This document shows, one piece after another, positions 1 through 9,344 of a stretch of 40,671 bases of DNA. Position 1 is the first letter of the stretch, and each line of letters starts with the position of its first letter. The stretch is taken from contig VFKE01000011.1 of assembly GCA_009885695.1 (NCBI GenBank), forward strand, positions 1-40,671, in the 5' to 3' direction. The translations under genes were made by a program, and so were the position numbers. The notes under the pieces are model-generated. The model was not told where the DNA came from, searched no databases, and saw only the letters and a program-made list of their open reading frames with translations. The stretch comes from Verrucomicrobiota bacterium (GTDB taxonomy: Bacteria > Verrucomicrobiota > Verrucomicrobiia > Verrucomicrobiales > Verrucomicrobiaceae).

Positions 1-445
1 AATAGACGCGCCGATGTGGGGCAGACCTAGCCCTTTCAAAGATGGAAGAAAGCTGATAAAATCAGCATCAGAGCAACACGCAGTTCGCGAGTTGCGAAAG
101 TCGGGTTAGATCAATTTAAGTTAAACTGTAGGCAACACTGTTCTGTCCCGTCGCGTAGTGACGGCTTATGGTAGCCGTGGGTTTTAACCCACGGTAAACG
201 CCGCATCTCCTTTTTGTCGCGGAGCGACAACGGAACCCTGGGGTTGAATGCCAACCACGTGGTTCGGTTCCGCCGTCGCTCCGCGACGAATATTCACGCA
301 CTGCCGATGACCGTGGGTTAAAACCCACGGCTACCATCCATTGTCGCTCTGCGACAAGAGACGCACTGGACAAGGCAGAGCAATGAAGATGTCCGTGGGC
401 TGTTGGCGGCTACCATATTACTTAAAATGCTCCAGCCACTGCCCT
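1..445. repeat. Non-coding region of nested REP-like palindromes
   Basis: No credible gene lies here. A 28-bp sequence at 168-195 recurs as an exact inverted copy at 310-337; each copy contains the palindrome CCGTGGGTTTTAACCCACGG. Between and beside them are further stem-loops built on GTCGC...GCGAC: 149-165, 214-230 (TTGTCGCGGAGCGACAA), 274-289 and 341-357. An inner pair GGAACC...GGTTCC (about 232-237 and 265-270) nests within the large inverted pair, so most of 149-357 could fold into one branched structure. Such clusters are typical of REP/BIME-like intergenic elements. Open frames crossing them are translated palindromes, not genes. Confidence 0.8.
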
Positions 446-1156
446 TCAAGTGATCAGCAGCAAGCGCGGCGGATCGCCAGACCGGGTTTCAGGAGCGCGG
501 TGGATGCAAGGCGGGACAGAACTGCCGGGCCAGTCCACGGCGATGCGCCAGAGATTGCCCAGACCGAAGGAAAAAGGTCGTGTGTTCGGAATGGGCGCGT
601 AGTGAAGATCGTAGCAGTTCTCGTTCAAGTATTCGAGAAAGTCAGCATCGTCTTCCCCGCCGAAAAGTTTGAGAAGTTCGGCGCGAGTCGCGGGAACATC
701 CACGCGACGTTGCGCCTCGTCATTGCGCAGACCTTCACTCGCAAACCCGTGGTAAGTGCAAAGATAAGTATCGGTTTCAGCCGTGGCGCTGTCGGTGTGG
801 AAGGAGAAGACATCCGTGGGCACGGGCCCTGAATTCTCGTCGCGCGGGTAGCCGTTGATGCAGTTCAGAACGGGATCAAGTTCGAGTGCCCGGAGCAGTC
901 GCTGGTCTTCCAAAAGAATGTTGATGGCAACTTTGCCCGCTGGGCTCACTGGGAGATCGTGGAGCTTGGAATCATCAAGCGTGGTGATTCCATCGCTAAC
1001 GGCCAGCAGCTTCACGATCTCGCTGAAATCGCCAGCCAGCGTGCGCTGCCAGCACAGGGCGTTGATGCCGTTCGCGAATGGAGTTGTGACCAGTTCATCG
1101 AAACTATTCACCACCTTGATGCGGGCGTAGCCGGGCGGCAGGGCGAGGGGAGACAT
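446..1156 (-). CDS. DUF1826-like protein, possible Fe(II)/2OG-type oxygenase fold
   Basis: This is a soluble protein of 236 residues from ATG 1156. It resembles DUF1826 in layout: an early 'ALCWQR' segment, a central HTD (His120, Asp122), and a C-terminal 'IHRAPE' (His219) followed by 'PPRLLL' (Arg231). The HxD...H...R order is that of Fe(II)/2-oxoglutarate dioxygenases, so a metal-dependent oxygenase fold is plausible, but the reaction is unknown. The frame extends upstream to a TTG at 1222 with a GGAG eleven bases before it, which would give 258 residues. I prefer the ATG because homology-like sequence begins just after it. It stands alone between the palindromic region and the DUF3303-like gene. 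Confidence 0.6.
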   Translation of the reverse strand: MSPLALPPGYARIKVVNSFDELVTTPFANGINALCWQRTLAGDFSEIVKLLAVSDGITTLDDSKLHDLPVSPAGKVAINILLEDQRLLRALELDPVLNCINGYPRDENSGPVPTDVFSFHTDSATAETDTYLCTYHGFASEGLRNDEAQRRVDVPATRAELLKLFGGEDDADFLEYLNENCYDLHYAPIPNTRPFSFGLGNLWRIAVDWPGSSVPPCIHRAPETRSGDPPRLLLIT

Positions 1157-1307
1157 GCGCGAGGCAGAAGTTACAGTTGAGCGAGACAACCGTAATGCAG
1201 AATCGAAGCGCAGCGAATTCAACCGGCTAGAAGCTCCGAAGAAGCGTCATCAGACTGGCGCTTTGTTCTGAAGGTCGAGGGCGGCACCATTTTTAGAGCC
1301 ACGAATG

Positions 1308-1622
1308 TCACTTGCGCGGGAGTCCATCGCGCCAGGCAATCGCTTCCAGTTCCACCCGGACAGCGTCCTCGACGGGAATTACAGGGCGTGCCTGAAACTC
1401 AAATGCGGGAAAGGTTGAGCACACCTTGTGAACTGCCACGGGATCGTCGCAGTCCACCAGCATGTGTCCACCCCAGTCGCCCACTCGCACCACGAACATT
1501 TCGATTTTGAAGTTGTCGGGTGCCTTCCATTGCGTGAACACCTCCAAAATCCTTTTCTGGGCATTCTCATATTCCATGGGCGATCCTTGCGGACGCTCGA
1601 ACCAGCTGATCATGTATTTCAT
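1308..1622 (-). CDS. DUF3303-like small protein
   Basis: This small soluble protein of 104 residues begins MKYMISWFERPQGS and continues with a helix ending 'ILEVFTQW', then 'FKIEMFVVRVGDWGGHMLVDCDDP'-type strands. That pattern is typical of DUF3303, small ferredoxin-like (dimeric alpha/beta barrel) proteins of unknown function that usually start MKYMV.W. The frame is open further upstream to 1766, but the extra 48 residues have no family character, so I place the start at ATG 1622. No signal peptide, membrane segment or catalytic motif is visible. It lies on the same strand as the flanking genes but more than 150 bases from either, so it is probably its own unit. Confidence 0.6.
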   Translation of the reverse strand: MKYMISWFERPQGSPMEYENAQKRILEVFTQWKAPDNFKIEMFVVRVGDWGGHMLVDCDDPVAVHKVCSTFPAFEFQARPVIPVEDAVRVELEAIAWRDGLPRK

Positions 1623-1824
1623 CGGTTTTCTATTTAGGGTTGATGCAATTAGGCCGGAATCAGGGGTGCTAGTTGCAGTTGGCTGTCGGATTTTGTTTTG
1701 ATGTCCGGCACGATGATAAGAGCCAATAATTTTCCCGGTGTCGAGTTTATAATGACTCGATTTCAAGGGTGCATTTGCCAGCTGCGACCTGTCAACTGTC
1801 AGCCATCGACTTTTCTATCCACGT

Positions 1825-3420
<1,596 letters not shown>

Positions 3421-3492
3421 CAGGGGATCATGGAAATTTTTTTGCAGCGCGAGCCAAGTGAGGACTCGTCGAACAGCTTTCTGGCTGCACTT

Positions 3493-5259
3493 TTACATCC
3501 GTTCCGTGGTCTGAATGCCGAGGAGTCCGAGTCCGGTCTGCAAGACGCGGCTGGTCAACTCGCAGAGCACGAGGCGACTGTGCCGCGTCAGGCCTTCCGA
3601 GCGCAGCACAGGGCAGGCTTCATAGAAACCGTGGAAAGTGTCCGCCAGCTCAAACAAATATTGCGCCAGCAGGTTGGGCCGGAAGTCGCTGAGAACGTCG
3701 TGAACGATTTCGCCAAATTGGGAGAGTTTGAGTGCGAGCTTCCGTTCGGCGTCCTCGGTGATGGCGACGCTGGATGGGGATGGCGTGTGGGGACACCCGC
3801 CACCACTGTCAAGTTTGCGGAAGATGCTGCGGATGCGGACGTAGGCATTGATGAGGTAGGGCGCGGTGTTGCCCTGAAGCGAGAGCATCTTGTCCCAGGA
3901 AAATTTGTAGTCGGTCATGCGGTGCTGGCTCAACTCCGCATACTTCACGGCACCAATGCCGATCACTTCGGCGATCTTCGATTTATCATTGTCCGGCAGG
4001 TCGCGCTCAGCGACCACGACTGCTGCGCGTTCGACGGCTTCCTCGAGAACTTCCAGGAGGCCGACGCTCTCGCCGCTGCGGGTTTTGAACATTTTGCCAT
4101 CGGGGCCGAGGATGGAGCCGAAGGCAATGTGCTCCATGCGCGTGGCGTGACCGCGACGTTGGGAGACTTCAAACACCTGCCGGAAGTGCAACTGCTGCGG
4201 CGCGCCCACGACATACCAGATTTCATCCGCAGTGAACTGGCGCACCCGGTGATCGATGGTTGCGAGGTCGGTGGTGGAATAAAGGAATCCACCGTCGGAT
4301 TTGCGCACGAGACAGGGAGCCGGAACCCATTCGCCACCGCGATTGATGAGGAAGGGATCCTGTTCCGGCTTTCTACTACCATCGGAAAATACGCAGACCG
4401 CACCGTCGCTGATGACCGCGATATTTTTCTCAAGCAAATCTTTCACTAGCGGCGTCAGGGAATCGTTGTAGAAGCTCTCCCCGAGATAGTGATCGAAGGT
4501 GACGCCGAGCCGGGCGTAAATCCCATGCAACTGGTCGAGCGTGAGCTGCACGCATTCCCGCCAGATTTTGAGATTTTCCTCATCGCCTGCCTGGAGCTTC
4601 ACGAGTTCCGCTTTGCATGTTTCCAGCACGGCTTCGTCGGCCTTGGTTGCAGCATTCACGTCGCGATAGACGCGCACGAGTTCATGAATGGCATCCTTCC
4701 GGAGCGCAGCTTGATCGAGTCGCGTCTTCCAGCCGTGGAGGATCATGCCGAACTGCGTGCCCCAATCGCCGACGTGATTGTCGGTGATGACTTGATGGCC
4801 AACGTAACGGGCGATGCGCGCAAGGGCATCGCCAATGAAGGTGCTCCGGATATGGCCGACGTGCATGGGCTTGGCCACATTCGGCGCGGAGAAGTCGATC
4901 ACGATGCGCTTCGGGTCCGCCACGGATGGCACGCCGAGCATGCCGTCCGCAAGCTGGGATGATACCGATGCCGCAAGGGTTTCGGGCGTCAGGCGGAAGT
5001 TGAGAAATCCGGGGCCGGCGATTGTGGGCATCTCACAAAAGCAGCTGCCATCGAAGGCAGTCACGATGGCATCCGCAAGCTGACGCGGATTCATCCTGGC
5101 AGCTTTTGCGACCATCATGGCTGCATTGCTCTGGTAGTCGCCGAATCGTTCGTCGCTGGCGATTACCACTTCGATCGTGATTCCATCAGGAACAGTGATG
5201 TCCGCCTTGCCGATGGCATCGCGGAGTTTTTGGGTGAGGAGCTGGCGGAAAGTCGGCAT
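3493..5259 (-). CDS. argS: Arginyl-tRNA synthetase
   Basis: This class I synthetase attaches arginine to tRNA(Arg). The 588-residue protein is full length. Residues 1-90 form the ArgRS-specific N-terminal domain ('SDERFGDYQSNAAM', 'GPGFLNFRL'). The catalytic domain opens with 'FSAPNVAKPMHVGHIRST', carrying the HIGH-type signature as HVGH (133-136). The KMSKS-like loop is KMFKT (389-393), within 'GPDGKMFKTRSGESVGL'. The C-terminal third is the DALR-type helical anticodon-binding domain, ending in 'GLGLLGIQTTERM', close to the usual family ending '...LGI...ERM'. Starting at ATG 5259 yields the complete N-terminal domain. prfC follows 72 bases downstream. Confidence 0.97.
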   Translation of the reverse strand: MPTFRQLLTQKLRDAIGKADITVPDGITIEVVIASDERFGDYQSNAAMMVAKAARMNPRQLADAIVTAFDGSCFCEMPTIAGPGFLNFRLTPETLAASVSSQLADGMLGVPSVADPKRIVIDFSAPNVAKPMHVGHIRSTFIGDALARIARYVGHQVITDNHVGDWGTQFGMILHGWKTRLDQAALRKDAIHELVRVYRDVNAATKADEAVLETCKAELVKLQAGDEENLKIWRECVQLTLDQLHGIYARLGVTFDHYLGESFYNDSLTPLVKDLLEKNIAVISDGAVCVFSDGSRKPEQDPFLINRGGEWVPAPCLVRKSDGGFLYSTTDLATIDHRVRQFTADEIWYVVGAPQQLHFRQVFEVSQRRGHATRMEHIAFGSILGPDGKMFKTRSGESVGLLEVLEEAVERAAVVVAERDLPDNDKSKIAEVIGIGAVKYAELSQHRMTDYKFSWDKMLSLQGNTAPYLINAYVRIRSIFRKLDSGGGCPHTPSPSSVAITEDAERKLALKLSQFGEIVHDVLSDFRPNLLAQYLFELADTFHGFYEACPVLRSEGLTRHSRLVLCELTSRVLQTGLGLLGIQTTERM

Positions 5260-5474
5260 GGGAGGACGCGCATCCTAGGCGGTCGGAGCGCGGTCGCAAA
5301 TGCTATCCATCGACGAAGCATCGGAAAAATTGCGCCTCTACCGACAAACGCCGAGTGCTTCCTCGCATTTCACCTGTGACTATGTATTTTCTTCGATGAT
5401 TCCTGGCATGGTGTACCACTCTGGAAACTGGGGTGTGCAAAAACTTGACAAACAAAACACAGAATGTCTGTCCC
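5260..5474. other. Intergenic stretch with no recognised feature
   Basis: This is the first part of a 562-base gap between argS and the secreted protein gene at 5822. I see no credible gene, RNA or terminator. A TTGACA at 5449-5454 lacks a recognisable -10 partner at normal spacing. The remainder of the gap (5475-5821) is annotated separately. Confidence 0.5.
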
Positions 5475-5626
5475 GAATGGCGCTTAGTTAAGCCCTAAGG
5501 CGGACATGTTGTCCGCCCTGTCAGGTGGGCTTCAGGCTCGCCTGTAACGGACTGCAAGTCGTTAGACATGGCGGATGTCACATCCGCCTTACACTCCGAA
5601 GCGCCGCCTTAAACCAAGCGCCATTC
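5475..5626. mobile_element. MITE-like element with terminal inverted repeats
   Basis: The ends are near-perfect inverted repeats: GAATGGCGCTTAGTTAAG at 5475-5492 and CTTAAACCAAGCGCCATTC at 5608-5626. The 152-bp span has no credible gene. Inside are three stem-loops: GGCGGACATGTTGTCCGCC (5499-5517), an imperfect AGGTGGGC...GCTCGCCT (about 5523-5542) and GGCGGATGTCACATCCGCC (5570-5588). Matching ends with palindromic filling suggest a non-autonomous miniature transposable element. I could not identify a clear target-site duplication or name the parent family. Confidence 0.6.
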
Positions 5627-5706
5627 ATGCCTGTTCCTATCAAATAAAAAACCCCACGCAAAGTGCGGCAGGCATTCCAATGAATTCAGCGAAAAACGAT
5701 ATATTT

Positions 5707-5769
5707 CCCGCTTGTGCGGGGGGTGGTGGACATTACTCTGCGGTTGAGGTTGCCCTTGGTGGGGCAACC
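5707..5769 (+). promoter_or_regulatory. Two leader hairpins upstream of the secreted toroid gene
   Basis: Two clean stem-loops precede the gene at 5822: CCCGCTTGTGCGGG at 5707-5720, and GGTTGCCC/GGGCAACC at 5748-5755/5762-5769. The second ends 52 bases before the start codon. Neither is followed by a T-run, so they do not look like intrinsic terminators. If transcribed they would be leader hairpins affecting stability or translation; that role is inference. Confidence 0.35.
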
Positions 5770-5821
5770 TGAGTAGTTACTAAATAAAGACCAATCGGCC
5801 ACTCGAAACGAAGTAGCGATT

Positions 5822-8071
5822 ATGAAGACAAACAAACCATTGCCCTGGCTGATGATCTCGTCTCTTGCTGCAGCCATGCTTACGATTTGCTCGAATGCGC
5901 AAACGACGGCTCCTGCACAGGTGCAACCGGCAGCGCCATCTGCGGCCACGCCCGCTGTCGCAGCACCAGTTGCAACTGCGCCAGCGGTGCTTCAACAAAG
6001 GGCTCTGCCGCCCGTTTCCAACGCAGACCTCAAATATGCCACGCGGGTGGCGCTGGCTCAGGGAGTCCTCTTCCTGAAACAACTCGCTGAAAAAGACCCC
6101 CAGGGATGGATTGTCCCTCCAGTGCAGAAATTGCGACTTGTCGGATACAAGGATGTTCCGAGGAAATACAAGATGGTGGAAGTTACCCGACCAATTTACG
6201 AATACGAATATGGCCCCGACATCATCATTTTCATTCCCGGCACTTCACCCAGCCAGCCGGACAGGAAAGTGGTCCGCAAGGTGATAACAAAAGCAAAGCA
6301 AGTGGGCACGACGAAAGTAACGATCGAGCAATTTGACCCGAATGGCCCGCTCGAAAAGATTTGGAAGCAGCCCATATACGAATTTATTGGTGATGTTCGG
6401 TGGCATTTTAGCAACATCGGTGACTCAGCCATGGCTCTGGGTGCCCTGCGCGCCGCGGGAGTGCCCGAGAGCGATCCGGCAGTTCAGCGCATGGTGGAGA
6501 ATTTGACGGACTTCCTGAATGCCTTTGGACCGCCCGATGAAACCTGGAATCTGGCCTGGCTCACGATTGCCATGGCCCAGACTGGGGGTGATGTCGCCGC
6601 TGAGTGGACGCAGAAGCTCGCCTCACGCCTCTTCGACGGCCAGATCACGGAGGGTGCTGCTCGTGGATTTTGGGGGCCGATGTGCGTTCATCCCCGATTG
6701 TTATCCATTCTGGCGCGCAACTACATCGCAGCCGAGGCTGAGCTTTCGAAACGTAAGCTTAAATACAATGAGAATCCGACCAAACAGAACCAGGCTCGTG
6801 TGGACGAAGCAGAGGCCAATAGCAATCGCTTCCAAAAAATCGCCAATGGCTGGTCGCGTGCTGCGCTCCGTTTTGCAAATGCCGAGCAGCCAATGGAGGT
6901 TGAAGGGGGAGGGACGAAGGAGTTTTTTCCAGGTTCCACGGAATATTATTATACGCAGCGCTCGGCTGACCTGGAAAGCACGTGGATCGCACTTCATGCC
7001 CTCTCTGTAGCCGCCGAAGCACGGCGCTTGCCCAAGGAATCCTTCCGTCCATCCACCAAAGCCCTCACAGACACCGGTGCCCCGAAAGGCAGTACCAGCA
7101 TGAGCATTTTCAAAGTGGACTCGACTACGGTGCCTCCTGAGTCGGCCATGGCCGTGCTCGCTCGCGCCGCCAACGCCATAAAAACAGCCCAGCCTGCCGA
7201 TGGTCGCTGGACCGAGTGTAACTTCCACCAGCCAGTCACCGATTTCGACTCCTTCATCGGAGTGCTACCTGTTCCTTCTGATCCGAAAAGTTTTCCACTG
7301 CTTGCCTCGCCGGTCTCCGCCTTGAGCGCGGCTCAGGGCATCGCCGCACTGGACAGCATCAGCCGGGCAGTTGGCATGGATAAAATGGCCAATTTCCTGC
7401 CAAACTATACAGCTGGAGCAAACGGGCGCACGGCTGAAGGGCTGGCATTGATCAAGACAGTGTGGCCCAAGCCCACGGTGCGTCCCGTGCTCACACCGGC
7501 CCTTTACAACCTATTCCTCACTGCGGCCCGTCCACTCAGCATTGGAGTGCCGAGTGACACCAGTGCGGGTCAAATGGAGGATCAGCTTACCCAATTGCTT
7601 ATCCTTGCTGGGAATCCTGCAGGCGGGTGGGGAATAGGTGCCAAACGTTCCTTTATCCCAAGCAGCAGCAGGGAGCGCTATGCGGCTCTCAAGGCCAACC
7701 TGAGTCTGAATACTCTCGCGAACATGAACAAGGCTCATATCAGAGATGGCAACGGTTTCCCTTCTGGACTCAATACCAGCGATGCCGCACCATTTGCCAC
7801 AGCCGCTGCGGTTTATTTCCTCGCGGGCCGTCTTGAAAATCCCGGTGCCACCGTGCAGGAACTGTCCGTCGATCCGGCTCTGGCAGACCTCCGTAAAGAG
7901 GTCAACGTGCTCCTCATGACCATACCGGCAGTGGCCAAGCCGGTGCCAGCGGTTGTGGTTCCAGCTTCTTCAGCCGTGCCAGGCAAGAAGCCGGCCTCAC
8001 CCGAGGATCTCGTTCCCGACATACCGGTCAAGCCATTGGACACCAAGAAAAAAACAGACGAGTCGTTCTGA
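5822..8071 (+). CDS. Secreted protein, possible alpha/alpha-toroid (prenyltransferase-like) fold
   Basis: A 749-residue exported protein of unknown function. Residues 1-26 are a signal peptide (basic MKTNK, hydrophobic core, 'CSNAQ' end), followed by an Ala/Pro-rich linker to about residue 60. The body contains helical segments resembling squalene-cyclase/prenyltransferase repeats: 'GDSAMALGALRAAGVPESD', then 'WNLAWLTIAMAQTGGD', and later 'GNPAGGWGIG'. Such repeats build an alpha/alpha toroid, but the catalytic DxDD motif of squalene-hopene cyclase is not apparent, so a structural or binding role is as likely. The C-terminus is a Pro/Lys-rich tail. ATG 5822 gives a complete signal peptide. 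It is monocistronic, with TPR and Bat genes downstream on the other strand. Confidence 0.6.
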   Translation: MKTNKPLPWLMISSLAAAMLTICSNAQTTAPAQVQPAAPSAATPAVAAPVATAPAVLQQRALPPVSNADLKYATRVALAQGVLFLKQLAEKDPQGWIVPPVQKLRLVGYKDVPRKYKMVEVTRPIYEYEYGPDIIIFIPGTSPSQPDRKVVRKVITKAKQVGTTKVTIEQFDPNGPLEKIWKQPIYEFIGDVRWHFSNIGDSAMALGALRAAGVPESDPAVQRMVENLTDFLNAFGPPDETWNLAWLTIAMAQTGGDVAAEWTQKLASRLFDGQITEGAARGFWGPMCVHPRLLSILARNYIAAEAELSKRKLKYNENPTKQNQARVDEAEANSNRFQKIANGWSRAALRFANAEQPMEVEGGGTKEFFPGSTEYYYTQRSADLESTWIALHALSVAAEARRLPKESFRPSTKALTDTGAPKGSTSMSIFKVDSTTVPPESAMAVLARAANAIKTAQPADGRWTECNFHQPVTDFDSFIGVLPVPSDPKSFPLLASPVSALSAAQGIAALDSISRAVGMDKMANFLPNYTAGANGRTAEGLALIKTVWPKPTVRPVLTPALYNLFLTAARPLSIGVPSDTSAGQMEDQLTQLLILAGNPAGGWGIGAKRSFIPSSSRERYAALKANLSLNTLANMNKAHIRDGNGFPSGLNTSDAAPFATAAAVYFLAGRLENPGATVQELSVDPALADLRKEVNVLLMTIPAVAKPVPAVVVPASSAVPGKKPASPEDLVPDIPVKPLDTKKKTDESF

Positions 8072-8292
8072 GGCAACAATGGCTGACAGCCTGACTCTTC
8101 CGAAGTATTCGACACCATTTACTATTACATTGCACAGTCATCCCATAGAAAGTAAGCGTCAAGCGCACCACCATCGTTCGCGAATTGACTTGGTGAATGA
8201 AACGACATTGCGCACTTCCATATTCAAGAAACTAGATGACACCAATGGAGTGGATCGGTGTTGAGGCAAGGGATCCGAAGGTCATCGGACAT
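8072..8292. other. Convergent intergenic gap
   Basis: This separates the 3' ends of the plus-strand toroid gene and the minus-strand TPR gene. I see no gene or obvious terminator; the GC-rich repeat of the TPR gene tail begins at its right edge. Confidence 0.4.
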
Positions 8293-9258
8293 TCAGCGAG
8301 ACGGTGGGGTGGGCCGACGCATCATCGGTCGAGTCGGGCGCTGGGGCGGTGGGGCGGCTGCAGGAGCTGGGACCGTACCGCCCTTCGGGGATGGGGCGGG
8401 CGGACGCATTATCGGTGGACCCGGGCGCTGGGGCGGTGGGGCGGCTGCAGGAGCTGGCACCGGACCGCCCTTCGGGGATGGGGCGGCTGCAAGAACTGGC
8501 ATGGCGGGCTCGATGTCCGCTGCGGTGGTTCCCTGCGGCAGGGGGTTCGGTGTGGCCACCGCGCCGAGTGCTGGGTCGTAGAGTCGGTGTTTCGGATCGA
8601 CTCGGTCCAAAGGGATGGTCACCGCAGGCGGCGGAGTAGGCTCGGCGCCTTTTTGCGGCTTTTGCTGATAGAACTCATGGCTCAAATTTTCGCCGATGGC
8701 GGGTTGGAGACCTGGCAGGCTCACGGGGGTGATGTGCAGTTTGACCTTGAGCGTCAGTTTCAGGGCCTCTTTGGGGTCACGTTTCATCCATGGGAGTTCG
8801 CCAAGTTTCGGTTTGCGATTTTTGAAGTCGCCCCAGAGGGTTTCCTGGTCGTCGGTCCAGAGGATGAAGTGTTCGAGATCGGGATTTGAGAGCGAGGGGT
8901 CGGTTTCCAGGGCGGCGCCGTAGAAGCGCACGGCTTGCAGCACCATGCCGTGATGGAGCAGCGCGTTGGCGAGCGCCAGATTCTGCAAGGGCTTGCCTTT
9001 ATTGTGCTCTAGGAGCGCGGTGAGCAGGCGGATCGCCTTGCGGGGGGCGCCTTTGGCGAGGATTCGTGCGGCGAAGGCCAGTTCGACATCGATGCTTGGA
9101 ATCTCATGGGTCTCCCAAATGATGTCCGCGGCCTCAAGGAAGGATTCCTGATCGTAGAGGAGATGGGCCAGTTGCTTGCGTGTTTCCCAGTCGTCTGGAT
9201 GGCTCTTCAAAGTCTCGCGCAGTTTCGTCTCGTCGGGTTTTTGGTGGCTGGTGCTCAT
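8293..9258 (-). CDS. TPR-type protein with Pro/Ala-rich repeat tail
   Basis: This 321-residue protein has no signal peptide. Residues 1-150 are helical tetratricopeptide-like repeats ('DDWETRKQLAHLLYDQESFLEAADIIWE', 'PRKAIRLLTALLEHNKGKPLQNLALANALLHHG', 'AVRFYGAALETDPS'), typical of protein-binding scaffolds. A middle region about 160-240 has no recognised domain. The last 60 residues are two copies of a 29-residue unit beginning PSPKGG and containing VPAPAAAPPPQRP. The partner is unknown. ATG 9258 begins MSTSHQKPDET. Its neighbour upstream on the same strand is the TolQ/ExbB-like gene, 86 bases away, so co-transcription is possible. Confidence 0.7.
   Translation of the reverse strand: MSTSHQKPDETKLRETLKSHPDDWETRKQLAHLLYDQESFLEAADIIWETHEIPSIDVELAFAARILAKGAPRKAIRLLTALLEHNKGKPLQNLALANALLHHGMVLQAVRFYGAALETDPSLSNPDLEHFILWTDDQETLWGDFKNRKPKLGELPWMKRDPKEALKLTLKVKLHITPVSLPGLQPAIGENLSHEFYQQKPQKGAEPTPPPAVTIPLDRVDPKHRLYDPALGAVATPNPLPQGTTAADIEPAMPVLAAAPSPKGGPVPAPAAAPPPQRPGPPIMRPPAPSPKGGTVPAPAAAPPPQRPTRPMMRRPTPPSR
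8316..8490. repeat. 87-bp tandem repeat, two copies
   Basis: Two near-identical 87-bp units lie end to end; for example GGGCGCTGGGGCGGTGGGGC occurs at 8336 and again at 8423. The period is 29 codons, so changes in copy number keep the reading frame. The repeat encodes the Pro/Ala-rich tail of the TPR protein, and a partial third unit precedes it in the protein. The plus strand is strongly G-rich here. Confidence 0.85.
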
Positions 9259-9344
9259 GGCTTAATATTAAGGGTAGGGGTCAGCAAAAATTGACAAACA
9301 GTGCGTTCGCTGAAGGCATTCTCTACAAAGTCCGCACTGGCAAA

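Noticed and set aside
149-357. CRISPR array
   Set aside because: The repeats are palindromic, inverted rather than direct, and irregularly spaced, with no spacers or cas genes.
116-373. 85-codon frame on the minus strand
   Set aside because: It is a translation of the REP palindromes, with no start signal or protein-like composition.
5300-5491. 63-codon frame on the plus strand between argS and the toroid gene
   Set aside because: It has no ribosome site, no recognisable sequence and runs into the MITE-like element.
5440-9305. Similar GCAAAAA(C)TTGACAAACA sequences near 5445 and 9285 as shared promoters
   Set aside because: Both contain a -35-like TTGACA, but neither has a credible -10 box at 16-18 bases, so coincidence is as likely.
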